Part shown: in pieces, positions 11,096-20,855 of the stretch
Position numbering within the stretch: the first letter of the stretch is position 1
Layout: the number at the start of each line of letters is the position of its first letter
DNA from: Methylophaga sp.
GTDB lineage: Bacteria > Pseudomonadota > Gammaproteobacteria > Nitrosococcales > Methylophagaceae
NCBI RefSeq assembly: GCF_030651745.1
Contig: NZ_JAUSCC010000127.1
Location: 1 to 55,877 of the forward strand
Length of the DNA stretch: 55,877 nucleotides
Direction of reading: 5' to 3'
Made by a program: the position numbers and the translations under genes
Notes under the pieces: model-generated
The model's input: only the letters and a program-made list of their open reading frames with translations
What the model was told of the DNA's origin: nothing
Database searches by the model: none

Positions 11096-12349
11096 GTGTA
11101 CAAAAAAAACATGAGCATCGCTGATTTTGATGACGAGTTGTTTCAGGCAATTTCTGCTGAAGAACAACGTCAGGAAGATCATATCGAATTAATCGCTTCT
11201 GAGAACTATACCAGCCCACGGGTAATGGAAGCTCAGGGCTCATTGTTAACCAACAAATACGCAGAAGGTTATCCCGGCAAACGTTATTATGGCGGTTGTG
11301 AACACGTTGATACAGCGGAAGATCTGGCGATTGAACGGGCGAAAGCTTTGTTTGGTGCTGATTACGCCAATGTGCAACCGCATTCTGGTTCACAAGCCAA
11401 TGCTGCGGTTTATCTGGCGCTGTTGCAACCCGGCGATACGATTCTGGGCATGAGTCTGGCACATGGTGGTCATTTAACCCATGGTGCTAAAGTCAGTGCA
11501 TCAGGCAAAATCTATAATTCTTTTGCCTATGGCATTAGCAGTGATACCGGCGAAATTGATTACAGTGAAGTGGAACAACTGGCCAAAGAACACCAGCCAA
11601 AAATGATTGTTGCTGGTTTTTCTGCATACTCACGTATTATCGATTGGCAAAAATTCCGCGATATCGCGGATTCAGTCGGCGCTTATCTGTTGGTTGATAT
11701 GGCGCACGTCGCCGGACTGGTCGCTGCAGGGCTCTATCCAAATCCAGTACAGATCGCTGATGTGACAACCACAACAACCCATAAAACCTTAAGAGGCCCG
11801 CGTGGTGGTCTGATTCTGGCCAAGTCGAATCCCGAAATTGAGAAAAAATTAAACTCAGCGGTATTCCCGGGTTTCCAGGGTGGTCCGTTGATGCATGTGA
11901 TCGCAGCCAAAGCTGTTGCGTTCAAAGAAGCCATGTTGCCTGAGTTCAAGACTTACCAGCAACAAGTTATCAAGAATGCTCAAGCCATGGCTAAAGTCTT
12001 TATGGCTCGGGGTTATGACGTGGTATCTAAAGGTACCGATGACCATCTGTTTCTGGTCAGCTTTATTGAAGCAGGTCTGACCGGTAAAGAAGTCGATGCA
12101 TGGTTGGGAGATGCGCACATTACGGTCAATAAAAATGCCGTGCCGAATGATCCACAATCACCGTTCGTTACTTCTGGTATTCGTGTCGGTACGCCTGCAG
12201 TAACGACTCGCGGCTTTAGTGAACAGGATTGCACCGAGTTGGCTGGCTGGATGTGTGATGTCATTGACAGCCATGGTGATGAAAAAGTGATCGCGGCTAT
12301 TCGTGACAAAGTAACGACTATCTGCAAACGTCTGCCAGTTTACTCATAA
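11096..12349 (+). CDS. glyA: serine hydroxymethyltransferase GlyA
   Basis: GlyA interconverts serine and glycine and loads one-carbon units on tetrahydrofolate. The PLP lysine is K230 in [26 protein letters not shown] and [10 protein letters not shown] are also intact. The GTG at 11096, five bases after AGGGGA, is chosen: it gives 417 residues and an N-terminus [15 protein letters not shown] that aligns end to end with E. coli MLKREMNIADYDAEL. The ATG at 11111 has no ribosome site. nrdR follows after 14 bp, the standard order glyA-nrdR-ribD. Confidence 0.97.
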   Translation: MYKKNMSIADFDDELFQAISAEEQRQEDHIELIASENYTSPRVMEAQGSLLTNKYAEGYPGKRYYGGCEHVDTAEDLAIERAKALFGADYANVQPHSGSQANAAVYLALLQPGDTILGMSLAHGGHLTHGAKVSASGKIYNSFAYGISSDTGEIDYSEVEQLAKEHQPKMIVAGFSAYSRIIDWQKFRDIADSVGAYLLVDMAHVAGLVAAGLYPNPVQIADVTTTTTHKTLRGPRGGLILAKSNPEIEKKLNSAVFPGFQGGPLMHVIAAKAVAFKEAMLPEFKTYQQQVIKNAQAMAKVFMARGYDVVSKGTDDHLFLVSFIEAGLTGKEVDAWLGDAHITVNKNAVPNDPQSPFVTSGIRVGTPAVTTRGFSEQDCTELAGWMCDVIDSHGDEKVIAAIRDKVTTICKRLPVYS

Positions 12350-12363
12350 GTTTGTGCTGACTG

Positions 12364-12837
12364 ATGCGCTGCCCGTTTTGCGGAGCTGAAGACTCAAAAG
12401 TCGTCGACTCGCGTCTCTCTTCCGAGGGGGATGCGATTCGACGTCGTCGCATGTGTCAGGAATGCAATGAACGTTTTACCACTTACGAAACGGCTGAGCT
12501 GAGTCTGCCACGGTTGATCAAACGTGATGCAACCCGGGAAGCGTTTGACGAAAATAAATTACGTGCCGGCATTATGCGTGCACTTGAAAAACGTCCGGTC
12601 AGTATTGATGCTATTGATAATGCAGTAAAAGCCATTACCCGGCGCTTATGGGCCACGGGTGAAAGAGAAGTGCAAAGCCGTCTGGTGGGAGACTGGGTCA
12701 TGGATGCGTTACGTGAACTTGATGAAGTCGCGTATGTGCGCTTTGCTTCTGTCTACCGTAGTTTTCAGGATGTGAATGCGTTTCGGGAAGAGATCGAACG
12801 TATGGAAAATCGTGCTTTATCTGATAAAGACAGCTGA
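12364..12837 (+). CDS. nrdR: transcriptional repressor NrdR
   Basis: NrdR represses ribonucleotide reductase genes in response to ATP/dATP balance. The 157-residue protein has a zinc ribbon with cysteines at 3, 6, 31 and 34, then an ATP-cone domain ([30 protein letters not shown] in the middle of the chain). Its binding sites (NrdR boxes) would be upstream of nrd genes, none of which are in the window. It is likely cotranscribed with glyA. Confidence 0.97.
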   Translation: MRCPFCGAEDSKVVDSRLSSEGDAIRRRRMCQECNERFTTYETAELSLPRLIKRDATREAFDENKLRAGIMRALEKRPVSIDAIDNAVKAITRRLWATGEREVQSRLVGDWVMDALRELDEVAYVRFASVYRSFQDVNAFREEIERMENRALSDKDS

Positions 12838-12924
12838 ATTTAAAAGTCAGCTGCAGTTTATGCAAACGCATCATTCGAATGCGATTACAATCAATGTAAA
12901 AGATCATCTGTGGAGGCAAACCCA

Positions 12925-14022
12925 ATGAGCCAACACGAACAATTTATGGCACAGGCAATACAACTGGCCTGGAAAGGTTTATACACCGCAGATCCCAATC
13001 CGCGGGTAGGTTGTGTCATTGTCAAAAATGATCAGGTGATCGGCCAGGGCTGGCATCATCGCGCCGGTGAAGCGCACGCAGAAATCAATGCTTTACACGA
13101 TGCAGGACATGATGCGGAGGGCGCAGATTGTTATGTGACTCTGGAACCCTGCAGCCATTTTGGCCGCACCCCACCTTGCGCCGATGCACTGATACGAGCC
13201 GGCATTAAACGTTTATTTGTGGCAATGACTGATCCCAATCCAATTGTGTCTGGTACCGGGCTGCAGCGTATTAAGCAAGCTGGTATTGAAGTCCATCTCG
13301 GAATTCTGACCTCTCAGGCTGAACAATTAAATCCGGGTTTTATTCAACGTATGCGCATAGGCAGACCTTATGTGCGAAGTAAAATGGCGATGAGCCTTGA
13401 TGGGCGCACGGCAATGGCTTCAGGCGAAAGCAAATGGATAACAGGTCCCGAAGCGCGGGCTGATGTGCAAAAACTCAGAGCCCGCAGTTCAGCGATTGTT
13501 ACCGGTGTTGGCACGGTTATCGCTGATGACCCATTGTTAAATGTTCGACATGTTGGTGATTGGTATCCTGATGGAGAGGCTATACGCCAACCGTTAAAAG
13601 TCATCGTTGATAGTGAATTGCGTATGCCAGCCAATGCACAAATTCTTAATGATGAAAAAGTATTGCTGTTCACCGCCTGCGATCGCATGGTGCGTGAGGA
13701 TGTTGAGACCATTGTTTTGCCTGCGCCAAATAATCAGGTGGATTTAAGTGGCATGCTATCGGTATTAGCCAAGCGAGAAATTAATGAAGTCATGGTTGAA
13801 GCTGGGGCAGTATTGAACGGCGCATTGTTACGCTCACAATTAATTGATGAAATGATTTTTTATGTTGCTCCTAAACTGATGGGAGATGCTGCTCGGGCGG
13901 TTTTTCATCTACCGGGTATGGAATATATGGCACAGAATATTCAACTGCAGATCACCGATATTCGTGCCGTTGGAAATGACTGGCGGATTACCGCTAAACC
14001 CCAATACAACGAGGCTTTTTAA
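12925..14022 (+). CDS. ribD: bifunctional deaminase/reductase RibD
   Basis: RibD performs steps two and three of riboflavin synthesis: deamination of the pyrimidine and reduction of its ribosyl chain. The N-terminal deaminase has HAE at 51-53 and PCSHFGRTPPC at 75-85, giving zinc ligands H51, C76, C85 and the proton shuttle E53. The reductase half starts near RPYVRSKMAMSLDGRTAMASG and contains ITGPEARADVQKLRA and EAGAVLNGALL. The ATG at 12925 lies eight bases after GGAGG; GTG at 12910 is in frame but overlaps that site. ribE follows after 3 bp. Confidence 0.96.
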   Translation: MSQHEQFMAQAIQLAWKGLYTADPNPRVGCVIVKNDQVIGQGWHHRAGEAHAEINALHDAGHDAEGADCYVTLEPCSHFGRTPPCADALIRAGIKRLFVAMTDPNPIVSGTGLQRIKQAGIEVHLGILTSQAEQLNPGFIQRMRIGRPYVRSKMAMSLDGRTAMASGESKWITGPEARADVQKLRARSSAIVTGVGTVIADDPLLNVRHVGDWYPDGEAIRQPLKVIVDSELRMPANAQILNDEKVLLFTACDRMVREDVETIVLPAPNNQVDLSGMLSVLAKREINEVMVEAGAVLNGALLRSQLIDEMIFYVAPKLMGDAARAVFHLPGMEYMAQNIQLQITDIRAVGNDWRITAKPQYNEAF

Positions 14023-14025
14023 TTC

Positions 14026-14667
14026 ATGTTCACAGGTATTATTGCGGCTGTCGGCCAGCTCAAATCACTGCAATCAGTAGGCGGCGATATTCGCTTGCAT
14101 ATTGATTCTGCGAAACTGGATCTGTCGGACGTCAAACTGGGCGATAGCATCGCGGTGAACGGAGTGTGTTTGACCGTAGTGGAAATGGCGGCCAGAAGTG
14201 TACAGTTTGATGTTTCCCAGGAAACGTTGCAGCGTACCAGTTTGGGACAATTAAAAACGGGTAGTGAAGCCAATCTTGAGAAAGCCCTTGCCGTTGGGGA
14301 TCGTTTAGGTGGTCATATGGTTAGCGGGCATGTCGATGGTTTAGGTGAAGTAATCAGTAAAACAGCCTCGGCGCGCTCATGGCAATACAAAATAAAAGTG
14401 CCTGCAGCACTGGAACGCTATATTGCAGAAAAAGGCTCTATTACCATTGATGGGGTCAGTCTGACAGTCAATGGCGTTTTTGAGGGTGGTTTTGATATCA
14501 ATATCATTCCGCATACTCTCGAAGAAACCATCATTAAACATTATCAAACAGGTACCAAGGTCAATCTGGAAGTCGATCTGATTGCCCGTTATCTGGAGCG
14601 TTTACAGCCTCATACCGGCACTAACATCAGCCGGGATTTTCTCTCACAACATGGTTATATCCGTTAA
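14026..14667 (+). CDS. ribE: riboflavin synthase alpha chain RibE
   Basis: Riboflavin synthase dismutates two 6,7-dimethyl-8-ribityllumazine molecules into riboflavin. The 213-residue protein begins with the family signature [11 protein letters not shown] and has two repeated lumazine-binding domains: the first with [12 protein letters not shown] and the second with [12 protein letters not shown]. It overlaps the next gene by one base (TAATG), so coupled translation is likely. Confidence 0.96.
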   Translation: MFTGIIAAVGQLKSLQSVGGDIRLHIDSAKLDLSDVKLGDSIAVNGVCLTVVEMAARSVQFDVSQETLQRTSLGQLKTGSEANLEKALAVGDRLGGHMVSGHVDGLGEVISKTASARSWQYKIKVPAALERYIAEKGSITIDGVSLTVNGVFEGGFDINIIPHTLEETIIKHYQTGTKVNLEVDLIARYLERLQPHTGTNISRDFLSQHGYIR

Positions 14668-15773
14668 TGCAAATCAATAGTACCCAAGAGATCATAGATG
14701 ATCTGAAACAAGGCAAAATGGTCATCATTATGGATGACGAAGATCGCGAGAACGAAGGCGATTTAGTAATGGCTGCCGATAAGGTGAGTGCTGAAGCTGT
14801 TAACTTTATGGCTAAATTTGGTCGTGGACTGATTTGCCTGACATTAACGGAAGATCGTTGCCGTCAGTTGCGTTTGCCATTAATGGTGACTGATAACCAA
14901 ACCCCGTATGCTACCAATTTCACTGTTTCGATTGAAGCTGCTGAAGGGGTGACTACCGGTATTTCTGCAGCTGACCGTGCTTTAACGATCCAAAAAGCAG
15001 TTGCTACCAATGCTAAACCGGAAGATCTGGTGCAACCCGGACATATCTTTCCATTAAAAGCGCAACCGGGTGGGGTATTAACTCGCGCTGGTCATACTGA
15101 AGCCGGTTGTGATCTGGCATATTTGGCTGGTTGCACGCCAGCGGCCGTTATCGTTGAAATACTTAATGATGATGGCAGTATGGCACGACGCCCGGATCTG
15201 GAGATATTTGCTGAAACACATCAGCTGAAAATCGGCACTATCGCGGATTTAATCAGCTACCGCCTGCAAAATGAAATGACTATCAAAGCCATGTCGACCT
15301 GTAAGTTTCCGACAGAATATGGTGATTTCACCTTGCATAGTTATCAGGATGATGTAAACGGCCAGACCCATCTGGCGCTGGTTTACGGTGATATTGAGGC
15401 CGAACAGGAAACCTTGGTGCGAGTACATATGGCCGATCCCTTGGGTGATTTACTGGCATCAAAACGCGAACCTACTCATTGGCCTTTACCTGATGTGATG
15501 CGTCGCATTCAGCAGGCGGGTAAAGGGGTTTTAGTGGTACTGCGCCAACCTGAACAGAATAAACAGCTGGCCGCAAAAATTGCCCGTTACCAGCAGCAGG
15601 ATCAAGGTGAAGCCGCACCGTTCAAAGCCAGTTGGGATTTAAGAACCTTCGGTGTCGGCGCACAGATTCTGGCGGATCTTGGCGTGCGTAAAATGCGGGT
15701 TATCGGCACGCCGACTAAACTGACCGGTGTGTCTGGATTTGGTCTCGAATTAACCGGTTATTTAGAAGACTGA
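14667..15773 (+). CDS. ribBA: DHBP synthase with degenerate GTP cyclohydrolase II half (RibBX-like)
   Basis: The N-terminal half (about 1-200) is a complete 3,4-dihydroxy-2-butanone 4-phosphate synthase, with the acidic loop [10 protein letters not shown] at 23-32 and the THEAG-like [14 protein letters not shown]. The C-terminal half is recognisable as a cyclohydrolase II relative ([22 protein letters not shown] and the ending [27 protein letters not shown]). It lacks the zinc-binding cysteine cluster of active RibA: the region after [14 protein letters not shown] has no cysteines. It should therefore supply only the four-carbon unit, and a separate RibA is expected elsewhere. Such RibBX variants are known in Proteobacteria. 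ribH does not follow. Confidence 0.92.
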   Translation: MQINSTQEIIDDLKQGKMVIIMDDEDRENEGDLVMAADKVSAEAVNFMAKFGRGLICLTLTEDRCRQLRLPLMVTDNQTPYATNFTVSIEAAEGVTTGISAADRALTIQKAVATNAKPEDLVQPGHIFPLKAQPGGVLTRAGHTEAGCDLAYLAGCTPAAVIVEILNDDGSMARRPDLEIFAETHQLKIGTIADLISYRLQNEMTIKAMSTCKFPTEYGDFTLHSYQDDVNGQTHLALVYGDIEAEQETLVRVHMADPLGDLLASKREPTHWPLPDVMRRIQQAGKGVLVVLRQPEQNKQLAAKIARYQQQDQGEAAPFKASWDLRTFGVGAQILADLGVRKMRVIGTPTKLTGVSGFGLELTGYLED

Positions 15774-15789
15774 GCCGGGATCAGGATAG

Positions 15790-16923
15790 GTGAGTAATCA
15801 TATTTATATTGTTGCTGGTGAGGCATCGGGTGAAGCACATGCTGCTCGCCTAGTCACTGCATTAAAACAACAGCAACCCACTATATATATTACTGGTATC
15901 GGTGGTGAGAAAATGCGCGCTGCCGGTGCTGATATTAATATCGATTTTGCTGAACTAGCGGTGATGGGCCTGGTTGAAGTCATTAAACGTTATCCAAAAA
16001 TCAAAGGTATTTTTAATCAGGTTGTGGCCGAATTACGCCGTCAGCTACCTGATTTGCTGATTCTGGTGGATTATCCCGGCTTTAATCTGAAACTGGCGAA
16101 ACAAGCTAAAAAGCTTGGCATTAAAGTGCTGTATTACATCAGTCCGAAAATCTGGGCCTGGCGGGCAGGACGCATTGAGCAAATCAAACGTGATGTTGAT
16201 CATATGGCCGTGTTATTTCCGTTTGAACAGGAAATATACGAAACTGCTGGTGTTGCGGTGACTTGTGTCGGCCACCCATTAGTCGACGCGGTTCATACGG
16301 AGCTTTCCCAGTCGGCTGCACGAGAAAAATTTTCTCTGGATAATGATGTTCGAGTGATTGGTTTGTTTCCAGGCAGTCGGCGTAGTGAGATTTCAGCCTT
16401 ACTGCCGATAATGCTGGATGCGGCAGAAAGAATACAAACACGACATTTTCCGATCCAGATAATACTCCCTCAGGCTCCGGGAATTGATGAAGCTTATCTG
16501 CAACAGTTTTTAGCAGGCTCACCTTTATCTATCAGCATTATTAAAGACGATTTTTACGAGGTTATTAAAGCCTGTGACGTTATCGTGGCAGCATCAGGCA
16601 CCGTGACACTGGAAATAGCATTGATAGGTGTGCCGCATTTTATTATCTATAAGGTTTCACCGTGGAGTTATCGGATTTTGAAACGCCTGGTGAAAATTCC
16701 CTATGTGGGCTTATGCAATATTGTGACAAAACAACCGGTTATCAAAGAATTGTTGCAAGATGAGGTCACAGCTGTCCGGCTTGAACAACAATTGATGGAT
16801 TTACTGACACATCCCCAACGTCTGAAAAATGCTGAACAAATTCGTCAGCAGGTGCGAGAAGCACTGGGACCACCCGGCGGTGCAGATAATGCAGCGAAAC
16901 TTGTGCTCAGTCTGCTGTCATGA
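15790..16923 (+). CDS. lpxB: lipid-A-disaccharide synthase LpxB
   Basis: LpxB joins lipid X and UDP-2,3-diacylglucosamine into the lipid A disaccharide at the inner membrane. The 377-residue glycosyltransferase shows the N-terminal [13 protein letters not shown], then [26 protein letters not shown] and the C-terminal [22 protein letters not shown]. The start is GTG at 15790. Its stop overlaps the ATG of rnhB by four bases. The pair lpxB-rnhB is common, but here it follows the riboflavin genes instead of lpxA. Confidence 0.96.
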   Translation: MSNHIYIVAGEASGEAHAARLVTALKQQQPTIYITGIGGEKMRAAGADINIDFAELAVMGLVEVIKRYPKIKGIFNQVVAELRRQLPDLLILVDYPGFNLKLAKQAKKLGIKVLYYISPKIWAWRAGRIEQIKRDVDHMAVLFPFEQEIYETAGVAVTCVGHPLVDAVHTELSQSAAREKFSLDNDVRVIGLFPGSRRSEISALLPIMLDAAERIQTRHFPIQIILPQAPGIDEAYLQQFLAGSPLSISIIKDDFYEVIKACDVIVAASGTVTLEIALIGVPHFIIYKVSPWSYRILKRLVKIPYVGLCNIVTKQPVIKELLQDEVTAVRLEQQLMDLLTHPQRLKNAEQIRQQVREALGPPGGADNAAKLVLSLLS

Positions 16924-17492
16924 AGTCGATAGTCTTAATTGCCGGTATCGATGAAGTTGGGCGAGGCCCACTAGCGGGTCCAGTCGTGACTGCTGCCGTA
17001 GTTCTGGACCCGAATAAGCCTATTCAGGGTCTGACCGATTCCAAAAAACTCAGTGAAAAACGTCGTGAGCAGTTGGTGCCAATTATTGAGCAATATGCTT
17101 ATGCCTGGGCGCTTGGCCGGGCGGAAGTGGAAGAGATTGATCAGTTAAATATTCTGCAAGCCAGTTTACTGGCGATGCAACGTGCTGTGGCTGCTTTACC
17201 ATTTGAGCTGGAGCATGCGTTGGTCGATGGCAATCATGCGCCAAAGCTGCCTTGTGCAGTCACCACGATTATTAAAGGTGATATGAGTGAGCCGGCTATC
17301 GCGGCAGCTTCCATATTGGCCAAGGTAGCAAGGGATCGTGAAATGCTAGTGCTGGATCAGCTTTATCCCGGCTATGGTCTGGCGAAACACAAGGGTTATC
17401 CGACGGCACAGCATCAACAGGCGTTAATGGATTTAGGTCCTTCGCCAATTCATCGGCGTTCATTTGCACCGGTTCGCCGGGCAATAAGATAA
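16920..17492 (+). CDS. rnhB: ribonuclease HII
   Basis: RNase HII cuts RNA in RNA-DNA hybrids and removes single misincorporated ribonucleotides. The 190-residue protein has the catalytic [11 protein letters not shown] at 11-21, the second acidic site ALVDGNHAP and the [23 protein letters not shown] block. It overlaps lpxB by four bases (ATGA), so the two are translationally coupled. Confidence 0.96.
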   Translation: MKSIVLIAGIDEVGRGPLAGPVVTAAVVLDPNKPIQGLTDSKKLSEKRREQLVPIIEQYAYAWALGRAEVEEIDQLNILQASLLAMQRAVAALPFELEHALVDGNHAPKLPCAVTTIIKGDMSEPAIAAASILAKVARDREMLVLDQLYPGYGLAKHKGYPTAQHQQALMDLGPSPIHRRSFAPVRRAIR

Positions 17493-17543
17493 ATTTATGC
17501 ATTTTCCAGTTATCGCCTGCAAGCATGGTATTATTCGCACCTT

Positions 17544-18920
17544 ATGCTGTCGATAAACTCACTCATTAACTCATTCAAACGGATCAAAGCCGGCAAAAAA
17601 AGCCGCGCAGCAGCCGAGGGAGCCGCACCACTCATCGTGCCGCGCTCCGACCATAATATTTCCCGAGATCTCATCAGTCCCAGTGCATTAAAAGTGCTTT
17701 ATACCCTGAAGGATGCAGGTTACGAGGCGTATCTGGTGGGTGGTTGTGTACGGGATTTGTTGCTTGGCTATGAACCTAAAGATTTTGATATCACCACCAA
17801 TGCGTTGCCAGAACAAGTCCACCGTTTATTTCGTCGCAGCCAGTTAATTGGCCGACGTTTTAAACTGGTTCATGTGCGGTTCGGTCGTGATGAAATTATT
17901 GAAGTAGCAACATTTCGTGCACCGCCTGAAGCGAAAAATCATGTCGATGATCAAGGCCGCATCATGCAGGACAATGTATATGGCACATTAGAGCAGGACG
18001 CCTGGCGGCGGGATTTCACCATCAATGCGCTGTATTACAACATCCGTGATTTTTCAATTGTCGATTACACGGGCGGGATTGCTGATCTGCAAGCTGGTTT
18101 GATTCGATTAATTGGTGATAAACCGGTTCGTTATCGTGAAGATCCGGTGAGAATGTTGCGGGCTTTACGCTTTATGGCCAAGTTAGGTCTCAAGCTGGAA
18201 GCCGAAACCGAGCAATTGATTATTGATTTGGCACCATTACTCGGCGATATCCCTCCGGCCAGATTATTTGATGAAACCTTAAAACTGTATTTAAGTGGAC
18301 AGGCTGCTGTGACTCACGAGCTGCTTTGTCACTACGGTGTGTTTGATCATCTTTATCCGCAAACAGCGGCGTTATTGCATCAGGAAAAAGACGGTTATCC
18401 AAGAACATTGCTGATGAAAGCGCTGGAAAATACCGATAAACGTCTGGCTGATAACAAACCGGTTACTCCGGCATTTTTGTTTGCTGCCTTGTTGTGGGAA
18501 CCGCTACGTCAACGTTGGCTGCAACTAAGCAAGGAAATGCCTGAGATTCCGGCCATGCAACGCGCCGCTGGCGAAGTCTTATCAGAGCAGATTCAAATCG
18601 TGGCGATTCCCAAGCGTTTCAGCCTTGTAACCCGCGATATATGGACTATGCAGCCAAGACTGACACGTCGTCAGGGCAAACGCGCCTTTGCTTTATTGTT
18701 ACATCCAAAATTCCGGGCGGGTTATGACTTTCTGGCTTTGCGCGCCCAATCTGGTGAACCTTTGCAGGAATTGACGGATTGGTGGACTACCTTCCAACAG
18801 GCATCTGCTACCACTCAATCCGATATGGTGAATGCTCTGGGGACTGGAACTGGCGGAGAAGCTGAGAAACGCAAACCACGTCGCCGCCGCCGTAAACCCG
18901 TTATAAAAAAAGTGGAATAA
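17544..18920 (+). CDS. pcnB: poly(A) polymerase I PcnB
   Basis: PcnB adds 3' poly(A) tails that promote RNA decay. The nucleotidyltransferase core has GGCVRD at 66-71 and the metal-binding D80 and D82 in KDFDITTNALPEQVHRLF; the RRDFTINALYYN block follows. The C-terminus ends in a strongly basic run (KRKPRRRRRK), probably for RNA binding, as in E. coli. The 458 residues match the family. The ATG at 17544 has no clear ribosome site, so the true start could differ by some residues. Its stop overlaps folK by one base. Confidence 0.95.
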   Translation: MLSINSLINSFKRIKAGKKSRAAAEGAAPLIVPRSDHNISRDLISPSALKVLYTLKDAGYEAYLVGGCVRDLLLGYEPKDFDITTNALPEQVHRLFRRSQLIGRRFKLVHVRFGRDEIIEVATFRAPPEAKNHVDDQGRIMQDNVYGTLEQDAWRRDFTINALYYNIRDFSIVDYTGGIADLQAGLIRLIGDKPVRYREDPVRMLRALRFMAKLGLKLEAETEQLIIDLAPLLGDIPPARLFDETLKLYLSGQAAVTHELLCHYGVFDHLYPQTAALLHQEKDGYPRTLLMKALENTDKRLADNKPVTPAFLFAALLWEPLRQRWLQLSKEMPEIPAMQRAAGEVLSEQIQIVAIPKRFSLVTRDIWTMQPRLTRRQGKRAFALLLHPKFRAGYDFLALRAQSGEPLQELTDWWTTFQQASATTQSDMVNALGTGTGGEAEKRKPRRRRRKPVIKKVE

Positions 18921-19408
18921 TGCTCGCTTATATAGGACTTGGCAGTAATCTGGAAAACCCATTGCAGCAGATTAAAACTGCCATAGAGGATTTGCAGTCA
19001 GTAGCCGATATCAACATCGTATCAGTCTCTTCGTTATACCAGAGCCCACCAATGGGACCGGCAGATCAACCGGACTACATCAATGCGGTATTAGCATTGG
19101 AAACTAGCCTTAATCCCCATCAATTATTAGACGCCTTACAATCTGTAGAACAACTGCATGGTCGTGTACGAAAGCGTCACTGGGGAGAGCGGACGCTGGA
19201 TTTGGATATCTTGCTCTATGGTGATCAAATATTGGATGATGAACGACTGCAAGTACCGCATCCAGGCATGCGGGAACGGGCTTTTGTATTATATCCGTTA
19301 GCCGAAATAGCACCGGATATTCTTATTCCGGGTATTGGTGCCTTGCAGGAAATCTTGCCATTATGTCCGCAAGGTGATTTACAACAAGTGGAACAGATTA
19401 GCTTATGA
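18920..19408 (+). CDS. folK: 2-amino-4-hydroxy-6-hydroxymethyldihydropteridine pyrophosphokinase FolK
   Basis: FolK pyrophosphorylates hydroxymethyldihydropterin in folate synthesis. The 162-residue product begins LAYIGLGSNLENP, has SSLYQSPPMGP and the signature RWGERTLDLDILLYG-like stretch (HWGERTLDLDILLYGD). It starts in the TAATG overlap with pcnB and overlaps the kinase gene behind it by four bases. The order pcnB-folK-kinase-panB-panC is typical of gammaproteobacteria. Confidence 0.96.
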   Translation: MLAYIGLGSNLENPLQQIKTAIEDLQSVADINIVSVSSLYQSPPMGPADQPDYINAVLALETSLNPHQLLDALQSVEQLHGRVRKRHWGERTLDLDILLYGDQILDDERLQVPHPGMRERAFVLYPLAEIAPDILIPGIGALQEILPLCPQGDLQQVEQISL

Positions 19409-20064
19409 AAACATTGTCGCATCGCTATATTGTTGTTGAAGGCCCGATTGGTGTCGGCAAAACCCATCTGGTAAAACGATTGGCAGAGAGCTTTTTTGGA
19501 AGCACATTATTAGAAGCCCCGGAACAAAATCCATTTTTAGAGCGTTATTATCTGCATCCCAAACAATCAGCTTTGCCAACGCAGTTAAGTTTTTTGATGC
19601 AACGCGTCAAGTTAGCCAAAACCTTGCAACAGGACGATTTATTCACTTCGCTGCATGTGGCGGATTTCATGCTGGAAAAGGATCGCTTATTTGCACAGAT
19701 CTCGCTGGATGATGATGAACTGGCTTTGTACAACATGGTTTATGAAAACCTTACCCTGCATCATAGAACGCCGGATCTGGTGATTTATTTGCAAGCTTCC
19801 TTACCGACTTTGAAAACCCGGATTGCACAACGTGGAATCAGCTATGAACAGCATGTAGAAGACGCTTACCTGAAACGTCTGGCAGATACCTATGCTGACT
19901 TTTTTCATTATTATGATGCGTCACCGTTACTTATTGTTAATGCCGAGCAGATTGATCTGGTGAAAAGTGAAGCCGATTATCAACAGCTTCTGGATCAGAT
20001 TTGCACCATCCAAAGTGGTCGTCAGTACTACAACCCGTTGCCGGTGAAAGAGAAAAAAGCATGA
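19405..20064 (+). CDS. deoxynucleoside kinase family protein
   Basis: A 219-residue kinase of the deoxyadenosine/deoxyguanosine kinase fold. The P-loop GPIGVGKT is at 13-20, EAPEQNPFLERYY follows, and the DLVIYLQASLPTLKTRIAQRG block carries the lid region. It probably phosphorylates purine deoxynucleosides for salvage, but the substrate cannot be set from sequence. It overlaps folK by four bases and panB by four bases, so the five genes from pcnB to panC form one translationally coupled run. Confidence 0.9.
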   Translation: MKTLSHRYIVVEGPIGVGKTHLVKRLAESFFGSTLLEAPEQNPFLERYYLHPKQSALPTQLSFLMQRVKLAKTLQQDDLFTSLHVADFMLEKDRLFAQISLDDDELALYNMVYENLTLHHRTPDLVIYLQASLPTLKTRIAQRGISYEQHVEDAYLKRLADTYADFFHYYDASPLLIVNAEQIDLVKSEADYQQLLDQICTIQSGRQYYNPLPVKEKKA

Positions 20065-20855
20065 GTCGTCTGAGCCTCAATCAGCTGCGTAAAATGAAAG
20101 CTGAACACAACAAAATCGCTGTTTTGACAGCCTATGACGCAAGTTTCAGCCATGTACTGGAGCAGGCCGGGGTTGATATTGTTCTGGTGGGTGATTCATT
20201 GGGAATGGTGATCCAGGGGCAGGAAAGCACCTTGCCAGTCACAGTAGATCATATGATTTACCATACAGCGAATGTGATTCGAGGCAGTGATCGCTTGTTT
20301 GTTATCACCGATATGCCTTTTATGAGTTACGCCAATATCGATCAGGCTTTGCATAATGCTGCACGGTTGATGGCTGAAGGCGGGGCACAAATGATCAAGC
20401 TGGAGGGCGGGGCGGAGCTGGTTGAATTAATCTCTGCTTTGAGCCAGCGTGGTATTCCGGTATGTGGTCACCTCGGTTTATTGCCACAGTCTGTTCATAA
20501 GTTAGGTGGTTATCTGGTTCAAGGCCGAGAGGCATCGGCAGCGGAGAAAATCCTGCAGGATGCTATCAGTCTGGAACAGGCTGGTGCCGATATGCTGGTG
20601 CTGGAATGCGTACCCGCAGAATTGGCTAAAAAAATAAGTGAAGCACTTTCCATTCCGGTAATTGGCATTGGTGCCGGTGCCGATTGTGATGGTCAGGTGC
20701 TGGTGTTGTACGACATGTTGGGTATTACTCCCGGTAAACGTCCACGTTTCAGTCATGACTTTCTGGCTGATTGTGGTCATATTCCCGCGGCAATAAGTCG
20801 TTATGTTGAAGCCGTTAAAAACGGTGATTTCCCGACTGTTGAGCAACAATATTAA
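20061..20855 (+). CDS. panB: 3-methyl-2-oxobutanoate hydroxymethyltransferase PanB
   Basis: PanB makes ketopantoate from ketoisovalerate and methylene-tetrahydrofolate, the first step to pantothenate. The 264-residue product (same length as E. coli PanB) has VLTAYDASFSHVLEQAGVDIVLVGDSLGMV, the metal-binding D in that block, and the KLEGG substrate motif. The ATG at 20061 is chosen by length and by the four-base overlap with the kinase gene; an in-frame ATG at 20001 lies inside that gene. It joins panC through TAATG. Confidence 0.96.
   Translation: MSRLSLNQLRKMKAEHNKIAVLTAYDASFSHVLEQAGVDIVLVGDSLGMVIQGQESTLPVTVDHMIYHTANVIRGSDRLFVITDMPFMSYANIDQALHNAARLMAEGGAQMIKLEGGAELVELISALSQRGIPVCGHLGLLPQSVHKLGGYLVQGREASAAEKILQDAISLEQAGADMLVLECVPAELAKKISEALSIPVIGIGAGADCDGQVLVLYDMLGITPGKRPRFSHDFLADCGHIPAAISRYVEAVKNGDFPTVEQQY

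Noticed and set aside
12832..12865. Hairpin AGCTGA/TCAGCT after nrdR as a terminator
   Set aside because: The stem is short and no T run follows.
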